The notes: a model not told the origin generated them from the sequence alone. Positions 1 to 12,749 are shown, counted from the first letter of the stretch. The stretch is 64,000 nt of DNA from Perkinsus olseni (GCA_013115135.1 JABANP010000204.1:1-64000), one strand, 5' to 3'. Numbers and translations are program-made.

Positions 1-104
1 TAGTGGGTACAATCGGTCACGGATGATGCTTTCTGCAGTTGTGAATCGGTTTTGGTTCCTTGTTACTACAACTCCTAGTCCTACTTATCATCAGCGAACT
101 CGTC

Positions 105-1574
105 ATGAGCCTCGACGACGAATATGACCATCTTTACAAAAGTACTACGGGGATGACGGGACTAGCGGTAGCACTATTAGAATCAGTACCAGCACTATAA
201 CGGCGGTGTAGTATGATGGTCGTAGGAAAGCTGAGCTGCTCCGGTGGGACATTACTCTACTGCGCAGTAGAGCGGGGCGGCCTCGCGCATGCTTCTTACC
301 TTCGTACTCGCTTTCAAATGCACTTGACCATCCGGCGGTGTCCGTACGTAATTTCTTCAGTCGTCCTTGTCGGTGATGCTACCGTTGGCAAGACTCATCT
401 TCTATCCCGCTACATCAAGGGTACACTACCCCGTGCCCCTACTGCAACAATAGGCGTGGAGTTTGCTACAAGGACGGTCCCTCTTGCCGTCGGTGGTACG
501 GTCAAAGCCCAGATCTGGTAATACTGGATTTGATCAGACCTTCTGGGCGATTTTCGAGCAGCATGCTGAAAGAAAACACGAATTCGTGGACAATTTCAAG
601 TCGCTAAACGCTTTGACGGTCTTGTGGTGATTAGGCGCCTTCACTTGCGTGCAGCCACCGCGAAACGTTATAGCTCTTTGTTGAGAATTTCGGTTCACTT
701 TCTCGCATCACGGGTCACTGTGGATCGCCGTCTGAGGCGAAGTGTAATGTCTCAGGGATACAGCAGGCCAAGAGCGTTATCGTGCAATAACATCAGCACA
801 CTACCGAAGGGCAGTCGGGGCCTTATTGGTCTATGATGTTACCAGACGCAACACATTCCTCAACTGCTCCAAATGGATGGTGAGCCCACGTTGCCCTAGT
901 GCTGCAGAGTAGAGGTCGGTGCTTCAGGAGGAGCTGCGGCAGAACGCTGAGCCGGATATCGTCATACTGCTTGTTGGCAACAAAATAGATCTAGTGGAGA
1001 AGGACCCATCAGCGCGACAGGTGATAAGGGAGGGACTGAAGAGGGGACGTAGGAGGGACAGAAGAGAACAGTAAATGAAAGCACGAGGGGGGGGAGGGGT
1101 CGCGATGCCTCGACGATGATGTGTTGTTGATTTATTCATCATCCAGCTGGTGACATATGCATTAAGAAGTACTTCGGTTCATGCTGATGTTTGGACTGCT
1201 CTAAATGCTCTCCTTCAGAAGTTGTTATTGTTTGTTTCATTGATGTACTTCCATTGGTAGGTGACTACCGAGGAAGCCACAGCGTTCGCGAAGCAGAATG
1301 GCTTGTTCTTTGCGGAAGCCTCTGCAGTGTCATCAGTGAATGTCAAATTCATTTTCGAGAAACTTCTGCAAGGTAAATGCGCTGCCTTTTTCCCACCGAG
1401 TTCATTCAGGCCGTCTTGTCAGAAATTTATAACCAGCGTAGTAGAGCACAAGCTGAGGGTAATGGGAGGTCACAGCAAGAGCTCACAGCGCAGGGAGGCA
1501 TGAAGATCGCTCCTCATCAACATGATCAATATGCGAATAACTGCTCGAATGAACTGTCCAATTGCCAGTGTTGA
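105..1574 (+). CDS. RAB11: Rab11-like small GTPase, six exons
   Basis: Small GTPase of recycling endosome and trans-Golgi traffic. Joining 105-141, 361-517, 756-879, 928-1020, 1261-1372 and 1423-1574 gives 675 nt, exactly 224 codons plus stop, with every junction GT-AG and in phase. The N terminus [18 protein letters not shown] is typical of Rab11. The P-loop GDATVGKT, switch II DTAGQE, NKID and the SAK-equivalent EASA are all present. The protein ends in NCQC, a CxC-type double geranylgeranylation signal, so it should be membrane anchored by Rab GGTase. Introns range from 48 to 240 nt. The start is chosen because it restores the family N terminus across the first intron. Family and structure are seen directly; the cellular role is inferred from the Rab11 family. 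Confidence 0.94.
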
Positions 1575-2020
1575 CAACGGCGGAGCGAAGCAAGAGAATA
1601 ATTCCGCGGGCCGTGGCATTATATATGGTCCCCCCGCGCCTCGCGATGGTCCAGCTGCCTTTGAATCGGTAGGGGTTCTTCGGTATATATGGCGGTAATG
1701 ATTTCCGCCATGTATGCTGCGGTGCCTGATTCTTGCACTCTTACTCTGTCTTATAGTTCCGTAACGCTCTGAACGGCAAGGGTGCCTAGTTACCACTGTG
1801 TGTCATATTTCTGCTACTCCTTAGTTTTCTCATTAACGTTCGTGAGCTGCGTAGTTAGTGTCAATGGTTGGGTTGTGGGGGTGACTGCGCTGGCTATCTC
1901 ACTAAGAGCCAAGAATGAGTCACCCGGGTACCCGCCGTTGGTAACAACGGCTTACTCGGTATTTTCAAGTGGCATGCAATTCATCAACCCCAATGAAGAA
2001 GAGTGAAGGCGTTTACTACA
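1575..2020. other. intergenic gap between Rab11 and Sec24
   Basis: About 450 nt without a coding exon I can support. It should hold the 3' end of the Rab11 transcript and the upstream region of Sec24. No tRNA, repeat or clear promoter motif is visible. Confidence 0.4.
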
Positions 2021-2029
2021 CGCCACTAC

Positions 2030-5000
2030 GTTCGACTATCAAAAGCGAAGAAGGGAGGCGTAGCAGCAGTTCATACCGAGGTGGGGTCGGAAAGACGAGC
2101 GTTGTTTCTCACGCTCGGGCCCTCCACTACAGAACGGGTCTAGGTACGAGTCCGAGGAAGTGCCCATCTCCGAGCCATATAGCTCGAGTACCAGAGTATG
2201 CTCCGGCCCAGGCCCCAGCACACGGGCGCGTAGAGACGACCACTAGCAGCTACGACCTTCGTGCCATGCATGCTGTAGACCACGGGAAGTGTTAATGCAC
2301 CAGTGATGGAACTGGGCTTCAGAGGACTACCACCGGAGCGGCTGAGATGGACCTGCCGCCTCCTCCGTTGAACGCGCCGGTCTCTCTGCCGAAGAGCTCC
2401 GACTTTCACAACTCAGTTGGAGGCGTCCCACAGCTCCCGGTGAGTCTTGCACTACGTACGGTGCGACTGATGAGATAGACTCGTCCCTCTCGCGGGAGGA
2501 AATTACTACGCGCATTGTCACTGAATTCTGGAGTAACTCCGAGCTGCTTCGCACGAAAGGCGGCCGTTGAAGGTACTGACGTCCAGTCGCGCGTCGAGAG
2601 TGGCAGCCGGCGGCCTGCCGCCTCTGCTTAGGAGCTTCAGTGGTGGGTTGTAGAGCGACTGTCAAACTGTCCCTCCGTGCGGGCTCATTTCGTGGGGCTA
2701 CGGGTTATTCCTTGGGTCTGACTCATCAGATATCAGCGAGACAGCTTCTTACGGCTCATCTCCATCCAACTACGCCAGGTCGTCCGGCAGCAGTCCAGTG
2801 AAGCGACGCAGCGGCGGCGGCCACCTTCATGTGCCACTTAGTGAGTCGCTACCCGCCTATCATCTTCGCTCAATCGTGCTCAGGTATGCCTGTAGGAGAT
2901 ACCCGCAGCTACAGCGGATCCAAGGTCGACACGTCATCGGTGCCTCGGCCAACGGGCCCATCGGAACCCGTTAGGCGTCGCGGTGGCCGCCGCTTCGAGA
3001 CCGACAGGACCGGGGTTAGTCCTTGTTCCCTGCCGTCGTTGATGAGCAGCACTGTGGATTGGGTCACTTTGTTTTCTTTTTCAGCTTCCACCGTCGGCCT
3101 GTAGCGTGTACACAGCGATCGATAGAGGCAACGCCTCTTGCCGGTTCTTGAGATCAACGACTTATACTGTACCATCACCATTCATCGTCTTCCCGCCTGC
3201 ATACCCATATCGCAGGTGCCAGCCCAACAGTCGACGGCCCACAGCTCGGGAATCTCCCTTGGTATCATCGCACAGCCCTTCGCGGAGTTGTCCAACGATG
3301 AGAGAGACGTACCGCTCATCAATTACGGGGAGGCGGGGCCAATGAGATGTCCTCGCTGTGAGTTCGAACCTTATGCCCGGCACGTCGAGCTCACGATTTT
3401 GTCTCAATGATGAGCTTCCTAAATCTCCCGTATGGCGACGGGAGATTGTAGGGCGGCCCGCTGCTCAGTAGCCGCACGACAGATACGAGGTTTTTAGGTA
3501 GGGCGTATGCCAATCCGGCGTTCCAGTGGATTGGTGGCGGCGAAGAGTGCATCTGCAATTTCTGTAACTACGTGATGGAGGTTCCCCAAGTAAGCCCAGC
3601 TCCGGTGAATTAAGCGGCTCCGTCGGAGGGCCTCTAATGTCGACAAACCAGTGTCGGTCCGCCACTCCTAGACACTGGAAGTGAAAACTCATCGCAGCTG
3701 AGTCCGTCGCGGGGTGAGGCGCCTTGTTGCACCAATTTACTCACTGAAGAATTTACCCTCCTGAAGTAGAAAATGCTGGCCTCGTAATAGTCGTAGCACG
3801 ATACTTAGCGCTCAGCTCACCTCATACCCGTCACTGCATCGTCCATTACTTGACTATGGTCTGGTAGATACATCAATGTCCTGTCCCGAATATGCGAGAG
3901 AGGCCAGAGCTCGAGTTCGGCAGCGTGGATTATGTGGCACCATCGGACTATCTGCGTAGCTAGCGCTGCGACAGTACCTGTAGGCAGGGAAGCTTCAGGT
4001 CCCGATGGCTCCTCCACAGAACGCCCGCCGGGGTTCTGTTTTGTTGTTGACTGTGGATACTGCAGTGTAGGTGATACTCTTACTGCTACTCACACAGCCC
4101 GGATGTTCCCAGGTGGCCTCGGGGATGTTCCACCAGGTCATAGCCAGCATCCGAACGCTGCTTTCGTACATCCCGTCGTTGGCTGAGATAGGCTTCGTAG
4201 GCACGGGTCGGGATGAGGGTTGTGAAGAATTTTTCTGAGATCAGATATTTTTTGATGATGTTATTCATTTCTACCGTTTAAACTCGGCGGAGGTATCGGA
4301 GGAGATAGTGGTAGCGGACGTGGATGACCCGTTCCTCCCGATTCACGTGAGCCACTGTTGCTTGGTGGCATGGGTGCTCCTTTGCTGTGTCAGGCGAGCG
4401 CATTATTCGTTAATCCTCATTCTAGTGAAGAGGCCATTGAGAGTTTGTTGGATCTTGTTATTCGAGAAGTAGAGTCCACGAAAAGTGAGCGGTCATGCCG
4501 CTTGCAGCTCTCCTACGTGTCTCAGTGACGTTCTCAGGACCATCGGCATCTTGTGGGTTGGCAGCGCTCCAGGTTGCAATTGAAGGCCTTGCCATGCACG
4601 GCGGTGGAAGCGTGATGATATTCTACGGTTTGTATTGACACATCTCGTGGGACTTCGTATGCTTTGCTAAATTAGGCACTCATCCAGATATCGGTATTGG
4701 TAGTTTGCGCCCGTCGCAAGGTATCATCCCTTCTCCACTATTAGCCGGCACGGTATTCTCTCGGCCGGCAGGTTCGACGCCAGTAAGTGACGAGAGTCCC
4801 GAGTGCAGGAAGTCTCAGTTGCAGCCACGGAATCCCGAGCTGTGGTCGCGTCTTCTGGCCAATTGCGTATCGAAGGCCGTAAGTTTGTACTTGTGCCGTT
4901 CTGAACGAAGGCATTGACGTGGATGATGAAGACTGGCGTCAGGTTAGCGTTGACACGTTCGTTGCTGTGCCTTCATCTTCTGTGGACAATAAGGATGCCC

Positions 5001-8000
5001 GTCTACCGACTCTCTGCTACCTCACAGCCAACACTGGAGGCAACATTCACGTCTACCACTCCTTCAGTGTCGAAGACGTATGTTGATGTTGGCTCTTGGA
5101 TCTCGCTGATCGCGTGTGGTGAGTACGGCGTGTGGAGTTTTGGAGCTTCAGGATGGAGAAGCTCTTCACTTCGATATTGCGCGAGCGGTTACCAAAGCAG
5201 AACGGGGCACTTCCTCGTGTAACGAGGCTATGTTCCGAATGCGGGGAATCTGAAACGTTTTCGCTGAACTTCCGTGAGTCTCGCTTCGTTTTGCATGGCA
5301 ATGCTGTCGCTCGCGGGCATGCTCCAGGAGAAGACACTGAGTGATGGTCAGTGATTGCTGTGTCTCATGTGGCCCTCAGGGAGAGCAGGTCCTGCTTAGG
5401 TGTCTCAAGAGGACTGTCTATCGATCGGTATCTGAGCAGATGGTCTCAGACAGCCACACGCCATCCCGCTGTTCCTGATCCCCACGGAGGCTTTCTACTG
5501 CCGAAACTCGACTGTGATGCCGTCTTCGGGTATGGCTGGGTCACCCATCGTTGGTGCGTTTCCTGTTCGAGCATAGATGCCTCATCATATCCCTTTGCTT
5601 AGTACTACAAAACTTTCTTCTCCTGAGCTGCGTTCTCGGGTACTGTTTCGCTGAACGCTTCCCGTGATGGAGAATCTTGATTATTCACTTATCAGGTTCT
5701 CGCTGTATCTGGATGAGGGTCTCCAGGCAAGATACGCCTACTTTCAGCTGGCTGTACTCCATCATAACGCGGAGGGAATGAGGTGACCCCTCGCCTGCTC
5801 GCTCGTGATCGTATCTTATGGCTGGTTAAGGCTGCTGCTCGTTGCCTCCAATGGGGATCAAGACAAAGCGGCGTAGAATGCGTACTTTTCAGACTGTTGC
5901 GGGTACATACATTGCGATTGTCCGTATCTACGAGCCTTTCGGCGGCATATCGATCACCGGATGTGGAAACATTGACGAACCTTCTGGCACGGCAAGCAGC
6001 TGAGGATATGCTCGCGACGGGACACTCTCCCAGGGTAGGCTCACAATCGCGGCGAGCATTCCTATGTTCGCAATGTATCCTTGCCTCATCCTTGCCTTGC
6101 CTGTATCCTTGGGAAGTCGGGCATATCGAGGAAATGTTCACATTATGATAAATTGTTGTATAGAATTGATCGAGAAAATCTTTTATGTACCTTCGTGGTA
6201 GTTCTTGTTCTTTGATGACCCATTCTGACTTGATCGGAAAGTAGGGCGGCCACATGCGTTTTACGTTGGTTAATCATGTTGCTTCCCGAAGCGATGCTTA
6301 GTCATGGCTCGAAGGCCGAGAGCACTGGTCTAGATTCTAGACTGTAGAACGCTGGAAGGAGTTTCGCGGATTATCGACCGACGTCGTCGGTCCGACGAGG
6401 ATCACCTCTGACAACAGGTCTTCGGATGAATGTCGGCTTGAAAAAAAAGACGATCTGCAGAGTCCGCGGTGGCGGTCGCAGCTGCTCGGTCACAGAGCTG
6501 AAGTGATATACCTTCCTGTGGCACTCCGTTGCCCAGCTGATTAGCCTTCATTCAGAGGTCGGAATATTTGGTGCTTCTCACTTTCAAACCGTAAGTTGAG
6601 GCTCGACCGATGTGACAATCGAACTGCACGTTCTGGCCTTCTACGACGACTTGGTCATGATCGGCGGGAAGAAGCTGACAGCCACATTCGGGCATGTACT
6701 CTGCATTCCAGCCTCGGTATTTAGGCTCTGAATTCCCAGCAGCAAAATAGGTACTGGCGAACCAGATTGGTCTGTTACCGAGTCAAGAAGTCATTGGTCC
6801 CGTGGCTCAGAAAGGAACCGCGATGTGAAGCTGTGCTTCTTGGTACGATATACAACACTAAGAGCCTCTTGGCAAGAGGGACATCTTCACTCTTAGAGTG
6901 ACACTCTAGCCGGCAAGATTTACGACCCTATCTGAATTCACCCGGCAGCACGCTTCATCGCTGACGACATCAGGCGGATGGCGGGAAGTGGCGGCTCACG
7001 GGAAACACGGGAGGAGTGGGCTTCATTGAGGATCACACCCTGCGATGAGACGATAGACAGGATAGTCTCTCCTGGAGGGAGCTTACATTGAGTTACTCAC
7101 GTTTACCGCAACGAGGCTGATGGCATATCATATCATGATATCATGATCATGATGCCAGTGTAACATCTAAGACACCTTTCAGATTAGTGCTCATGTTGAA
7201 GATTTAGTGTTGATTACGACTCATTGATTAAATATTGTTTCCTTTGCGTCCTGTGGCACGGGACCTTTTCGCAAAACGTGTTACACGTTCTGAGAAACAT
7301 CGCTCCTCGGTATAGTAACTGCGACACAATTGTGCGTGGAGAAACCGGCGCGAACACCGGTGGATTTGAAATCTATTTGCACGGCTCTATTATGATGCCT
7401 CAGGAGAAGCTGCTTGGGCAATGCAGTACCGTTCTGCACGCTTACCGAGTCAACTGCGCTTCTTCGGCAGCGCCGAAGCACACAGGTTAGAGTCCGCGCA
7501 AAAACCCGAACCGTGTCCTCCTGAGCGCGTCGGCAGTCTCTGTGATTCAGGTACACAGCTATTGCTACCAGAAACGCTGAAACTAATGCCCCTTTACATT
7601 GGAGGGTTACTAAAGGTGCGCTATTTAACCCTCTCATGCTGGCTTGCTCTAACACGTGTGCCATTGTTTGTATTCATAGTTACCAGCTTTTCGACCTGCC
7701 GCGGATGTATCCATCGATGAGCGTTATGAATGTCTCATGAGTCTCCTCGGGTATAGCATCGCTCAATCGACACACAGAGTCTATCCGAGAGTTTACAGTC
7801 TCCATGATATGTCGGTGAGAGTTTCCCGTGACGTAGCGTGGTGCCCTTGCTTCTCTTTGTCAGAGCGTTTCCGGTACTCCAAAAGAAATAGAAGACAACA
7901 TTTTTCTCCCGAGGAACGTAGCCGCGTCTGCTGAGCAAGCACGTAGACTGCCGTGGTGTATCTCGGGAAGCTTTGTCGTTCAGATATCGGCAAGTGGGAT

Positions 8001-8554
8001 CTACCTCGTTGATAACACTCAAGTCTTACGACTGTATGTGGGCCCAGCGGTCAGCGAGGAAACTCTTCTTGAGTTATTCGGGACGCGGGGGATGGATGAC
8101 TTCGAGAATCCGGTGACTAAGAACTCTCTTGTCGTTGGTAAGAACTTATCGGTTACATTACCGCAGATAGTATCACCCGAGACTAGCGATCTTGCATGCA
8201 GGGTTTGGTGTATCATTCAGCAAGTCCGGAAGGACAAGGGCTCTCGTCCGTAGGCATCGGCGCCTCGTGCTTGCTGAGGTGTGACCCTTTTTCATTAGAT
8301 TCCAATCAGTTCGAGTAGCCCTGCCCAACACTCCGGAGGAAGCACGCCTGTTTGCAACTCTCAGTGAAGACAGAATCGGTGGTGAAATGAGCTACGTAGA
8401 TCTCCTCTGCCACGTAATTCTCCGGCGCACCGTGGATCCACCCCTTCGACTCAAAGGCCTCGAGTCACTCGTTCCACCGCTATTTACCACTCATACCTCT
8501 CACAGGGCACTTGTCCTCGTTGCTACAGATACATCGACAGGTGAACGGCCGTAA
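2030..8554 (+). CDS. SEC24: Sec24-like COPII coat subunit, many exons
   Basis: Cargo-binding subunit of the COPII coat at ER exit sites, working as a Sec23/Sec24 dimer. A Ser/Pro-rich N-terminal part is followed by the exon with GIIAQPF..DVPLINYGEAGPMRCPRC (about 3210-3350). Across an intron comes AYANPAFQWIGGGEECICNF (3500-3590), so the zinc finger C-x2-C...C-x2-C is complete. Trunk pieces such as VVADVDDPFLPIH (near 4320) and LTANTGGNIHVYHSF (near 5030) follow. Then come RVHTLRLSVSTSL (near 5910), the helical domain LLLPETLKLMPLYIGGLLK (about 7560-7615) and SIDERYECLMSLLGYS, and the gelsolin domain GIYLVDNTQVLRLYVGP (about 7990-8050). The C terminus is ATLSEDRIGGEMSYVDLLCH (about 8350-8410). 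The first exon and the exact stop are uncertain; 8554 is the end of the last open frame. Antisense open frames here are shadows. Confidence 0.85.
3421..3446. repeat. perfect 10-bp inverted repeat in a Sec24 intron
   Basis: AATCTCCCGT and ACGGGAGATT flank a 6-nt loop inside the intron that splits the Sec24 zinc finger. It could form a stem in the pre-mRNA. No transposon features are visible beside it. Confidence 0.6.
6150..7400. other. long unassigned stretch within Sec24
   Basis: Between the exon encoding the RVHT beta-strand region and the helical-domain exon lies over 1.2 kb in which I recognise no Sec24 sequence. It is either a large intron or holds poorly conserved exons of the helical domain. 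Near 7128-7160 there is a run of overlapping ATCATGAT-type palindromes. No reverse transcriptase or integrase motif could be recognised. Confidence 0.35.
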
Positions 8555-9020
8555 ATAGCAGCTGGCCTACCCGAAGTACACTACATGTTTTACCGTGAAC
8601 GTTCTATTGCCCGTCTCAACTCGAGAATCAATCTTTGCTGTTCGAGGGCGAGACGGCGTCGACGCCAGACGAACGGATAACTAGCCGTAGTTGGCGTCGT
8701 CAGCTTGGCGATGCTCAATCCTGAGCATGTTACGCACTCAACATCATTTGACTCGCATCATACGGCTTGCTGTGAGTGAGGGCCTCGCTGCGAGGCATAG
8801 GAGTCTGAGACTCCGAGCCTTATCAGAGTCTATGTACCAATAAGATAGTCCATTGTCGTTTATAGTTATACGCCACCTGATCGCACAGTGTGGTAGGGTG
8901 ACAGTGCCCCAGCGTGACGGTGTAACCGTTGGCAGTGGTGGTAGTATGGTAGTGTCATAGTGCGATAGCGTCAGACTGCCACAGGCTCTGCCACGCCCCA
9001 GTTAGAGTGTAGCTCTCTCA
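8555..9020. repeat. intergenic, with a degenerate GTG-rich tandem pattern
   Basis: The gap between Sec24 and the HAD phosphatase. From about 8886 to 8985 loosely repeated units of the form GTGnnAGnGTGACAGTG occur, suggesting a decayed minisatellite. No gene seen. Confidence 0.35.
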
Positions 9021-10578
9021 ATGAATGCACCCTCCGCTTCTACACACGTGACCTCTTTACACGAGATCGTCGCTAATCACGATACATTCATATTTGACTG
9101 TGACGGTGTCATCTGGCAAGGCGGTTGCCTGATACCCGGAGTTGACAAGTTCCTGAAGAGTTTACAGAATGCCGGCAAAAAGGTGAGTATAGTTCACGAC
9201 CGCGGTTGCTCGCGCTGAATGATTTTCTCCCTTGTAGTATGTTTTTGTGACGAACACGAGCTCGAGGTCCCGCGAGGGGATGTGGGCGAAATTCGCCGAT
9301 ATTGGATTGGGCGGCCTCTGCTGTAAGGAGATGATGTATCCGTCTTGCTACTTCACAGCAAGGGTTATTCAAAAGAGGCATCCCAACGCTAGACGCATGT
9401 ATTGAGAAGCTGTGAATTTGCCGCACACAGCATTCGAGCTTGGGAGTGTTTCAGTTATGTCATCGGAGGCAGCGGTCTCGTACAGGAGCTCGAAGCGTTG
9501 GGGATCTCCTGGGTCACGGACCAACATGAAGCCTGTAAGAGTCAACGTTCGCGACTCGCACAATAGAGTCCTCTAAGCTGGAGTCCTGCGATTTGTATAG
9601 GGTCACGGTGAGGGGTTCGGTTGCTGGATGTACAGGTGATGAGCCACTGACCGAAGAGAGGTTCAAGAGTATGGCGGAGGAGATGGCGCAGCCGTCCAGT
9701 GCAAAGATCGATGGGATTGTTGTTGGCTGGGACCTATCATTCTCGTTCAAACAGATCTGCAGGTGCGTCAGCTCATCAGTTGTCCGCCCGTGTAGAGTAC
9801 GCGTCGCTCACATTGGTGTTTGGCCGCTGTTGATGTGGTGGCTCAGGGCCTCACTGGCATTCCAGTTGGCCGATGAGGACTTCTTCTTCTATGCAACTAA
9901 TGACGATTCGTTTGACAGGATAGGACCATGGAAAATTCCTGCCACAGTGAGAACACACCCGGTGTCACTTTGGCCTTACCAACCTTGGCCTCGTTTCTAA
10001 CATCATGCGGTTTTTCCCGATCGGTAGTCAATTGCTGGTGAAATAGCTCAAAATATATGATGGCCAGGTCCACGCCTAGGGCTACTGCCGCTTGAATCAT
10101 CTCGAGTTGAAATAGTTGCGAGATCGCGCTGAGGGACCAATTGCATGCTTCGTGCGGAGCTGCTCTGCGGTAGGGTACCATCCTGGCGTCACTGAATGCT
10201 GTGGCAAGGATCAGCGAGCGACCAGATGCCGAGGTTCTTGGGAAACCTAATCCGGAGTTCGTAGGCCCTTCTTCGACTGAACCTGACTGCTTCGTGGAGT
10301 TCATTCGAGTCGCTATACAATTGTCGTTTAGTTACAGTTCGTCATGGGCGAGCAACAGCTAGATGCGTCCAGGAGCGTGGTAATCGGAGATAGACTCGAC
10401 ACGGATATTCTCATGGCAAAGCGTGCTGGCGTTGCCTCGTGTTTGGCTCTTTCGGGATGCTGTTCGAAGGTTGACTTGGATAACAGTAGGTTCGTAGAGC
10501 ATGAGCGGAAGAGTTGATTGCCACTTGTCAGGCAGCGTCGCACCGGACTACGTCATTGATAGTGTGGGAGCTGCATGA
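9021..10578 (+). CDS. PGP: HAD-family phosphoglycolate/p-nitrophenyl phosphatase, eight exons
   Basis: Haloacid-dehalogenase phosphatase that, by family, clears 2-phosphoglycolate and related damaged glycolytic metabolites in the cytosol. Exons 9021-9182, 9238-9398, 9455-9534, 9636-9762, 9847-9946, 10174-10260, 10332-10485 and 10532-10578 join in phase to 918 nt (305 aa), close to the usual family length. All four HAD motifs are visible: FDCDGVIW (nucleophile Asp and general acid Asp), VTNTS, the Lys of GKPNPEF, and GDRLDTDI with the metal-binding acids. A C2-type cap lies between motifs II and III, as in the PGP/NagD group. The C terminus PDYVIDSVGAA matches the family end. There is no signal peptide. 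Introns are 46-227 nt. Substrate preference within the PGP/pyridoxal phosphatase group cannot be told from the sequence. Confidence 0.92.
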
Positions 10579-10858
10579 TCCTCGCGTTACTCTCTCTTGG
10601 ACATCGTTTGGCGGGGGCGTTGCGTTGAGAGAGTTCTACTAATGGTTGACGGGCGATTGTCGGAATATCGAGAAAATGGGATGTCCACGTAGTAACCATT
10701 TAGACAGCTGTATTCGGGATGCATCGTTGTGGCACAAAGTTTGTGTATTACATCGTTCTACCTTAGGGAGCAGGCGAGCGATGTAAGTTTTCAAGTGTTT
10801 GGGTCGCCAGATGGATCGCCACTTATGTTACACAGACGCAGCTTCGGGTTATTCCGGT

Positions 10859-11998
10859 ATGGTCGAGGTGAGTGCTCATTCCCCATCAGCAGAGGTGCCA
10901 GATAAGGTAGCAGCACCTATAAGAGACATTCAACGAAAACTGAGCAAGGGGACCACCCCGGCAGCTTGCGGTTTGAGAGTGGCTCGAGCCGCCGGACTGG
11001 TGGCTGAGACTCTCCAGTGGAAAGGCGAGGGCACAAAGGCACTGAGTGATGGTAAGTCTCCCTAGGAAGCGGTTTTGGTACACCTGTTTCGATTTTAATG
11101 GGAAGGAGAACCTCGTACCACTCTGGGATGAAGGCCTTGGCTTCATGTTATTTGCGTTTCACTCGAACACACTGTACGCAGCTGGGCGAGCGCTGGGCGA
11201 CAAGGCCTGGTATTATTCCTCTCGCAGGTGAATCTGAGAAGCTCAGCGACCGGCTGCACGCGCTCATACGACTGAATCTCGTCACTGCCAACTGCCTATC
11301 CATTGACGTTACTGAGGCGGCTGGATTGAAAGTGGCGAAGAACAAGGCGAAGTACCCTGCCGGTAAGAGCTCCCGGCGACCACATGGTGTTGCTTCAGCC
11401 GAGCCTCGTCTCAGAGATTGTCAGAGGCTCTTCGGCCAAGTACAACGAGTATGACTCATATACTCCTCGAAAGTGCCGAGTCGGCGGCGCCCGCGATGTG
11501 GAGACTCTCGAACAGATGGCTGAAGAGATGACACAGTTCGCCATTAGACCGCGACTGGCTCCAGTATCACACGCCAAGGTGGTCTCTGGGGCCTAGGTTT
11601 CCCCATTCTCTCGACAACTCCGCATTCCATGCTGCTGCTTTGAGTCGTCGTGTTGATTTCAGGAATCTTACGCTGGCCCTGTGTGGGGAAGTTGGTGAGC
11701 TCTGTGAGCTGCTGGCGGAACAGGATGGCACCAAGGAATGCTCGAACGATAGTCCGGAGGCCGAGGAAATATCCGACTGTCTGTTGTGAGCATCGTCGTT
11801 CTCTTCCTCCTGGTTGGCTCATTGCCGGACGGCGATGACAAGCGAGACAAAACCGTCCTGCGGTTCTGTTCCATCGACTTGAGGGTTGTACCCGAAATTT
11901 TTTTCGAGCGACTGAGTTGTGGAGTCCTCAGGTACGCTGTTCGTATAGTTTCTGTGTGCGGTTTAAGCCTAGACGTTGAAAAGTTAATTGACAACTAG
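10859..11998 (+). CDS. fused tandem dCTP-pyrophosphatase (MazG-like) protein, with a frame break
   Basis: Two all-alpha NTP-pyrophosphohydrolase domains in one gene. Domain A (exons 10859-11051, 11228-11362, 11415 onward) has TPAACGLRVARAAGLVAETL, QWKGE, LSDRL and NKAKYPA, then the family tail RGSSAKYNEYDSY. Domain B follows in the same exon: MAEEMTQFA, DWLQYHTP, then after an intron (11579-11662) RNLTLALCGEVGELCELLAE, EEISDCLL, and after another intron YAVRIVSVCGLSLDVEKLID. The EVGEL metal site and the E/D of EEISD are intact in B. In A the two Glu of EVGE are replaced (AAGL), so A is probably non-catalytic. Between MTQFA and DWLQYH the frame changes by one base at about 11541-11551, with no possible intron. 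Family role: hydrolysis of dCTP and modified dCTP to dCMP. The extreme 3' end is not resolved, and a 22-nt intron at 10868-10889 would move the start upstream. Confidence 0.78.
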
Positions 11999-12749
11999 TG
12001 GTAACGAGCTTGCAGTCTCCCCGAGCATGTCTTGCGTTATCATCGTAACAGCGCTCGTTCTCCGACAATCGATGCACTCGCTACTGTCGGCATGTGTGCT
12101 GGCGATGCTTGCGCCGGCGACTGCAGAATGTGATGTTGTGTCGAACTCTAGAAAGGCTACAGAGGTCAATTCTCCCCGCCTTGCATCACATCAGTGACCT
12201 GTCCAAGAACGATCCGCTGTCGGTAGAAATCCACGCACAGAGTGATGAGATATAACCAGCAGCGCGTCACGGCCGCTACGAACGCGTGCATACGAGTATG
12301 TAGCGCCGTCCTTTGTGAGAGGCTTGGGGCATCCTCAGTCTGTCACAGTTGCCGGTGCTTAGGCTTCTGAATCCATGCCCTCCGCTTTGAGCAGGCCTCT
12401 CCTACCGCATCTACATGACGATCCGAACGAGAATGTTGAGAAGGTGACTGGTGCCGGTCGTTCGAAGCTGTGAACCTTCGACTCTGTCTCCCGGTCTCGT
12501 TTCGTGGAAGACGTCCACTTTTCGGCAGTTTGTCTTTTCAGTCGCTTCCGATCGATCCTAGCGGTCCTAAAGGGCTCTGGCCTTAGATGCCGTATCGCCT
12601 ACGTATTCACCGTGGGCGCTAAGCGTCGCGCGTTGAAATCCCCCGCGTGCAGCACGCAGACCCCTGCCCTCTCTCGTGGCGCGCCGGCGTATGAGACTCG
12701 ACGCTAGTCTTCTCTTCAGTGCTGTCTTGGTCGGAGACGGTTCCTGCCG
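11999..12749. other. unassigned stretch between dCTPase and gamma-glutamyl hydrolase
   Basis: Contains short open frames but nothing I recognise. It may include the last exon of the dCTPase gene, since a C-terminal KYP motif is missing from domain B. No RNA gene or repeat seen. Confidence 0.35.

Noticed and set aside
5692..6255. A 187-codon open frame on the - strand
   Set aside because: Antisense to Sec24 trunk exons; no family features and odd composition.
6150..7400. A retroelement inserted in the Sec24 gene
   Set aside because: Checked by eye for reverse transcriptase, RNase H and integrase motifs; none could be recognised, so only an unassigned intronic stretch is reported.
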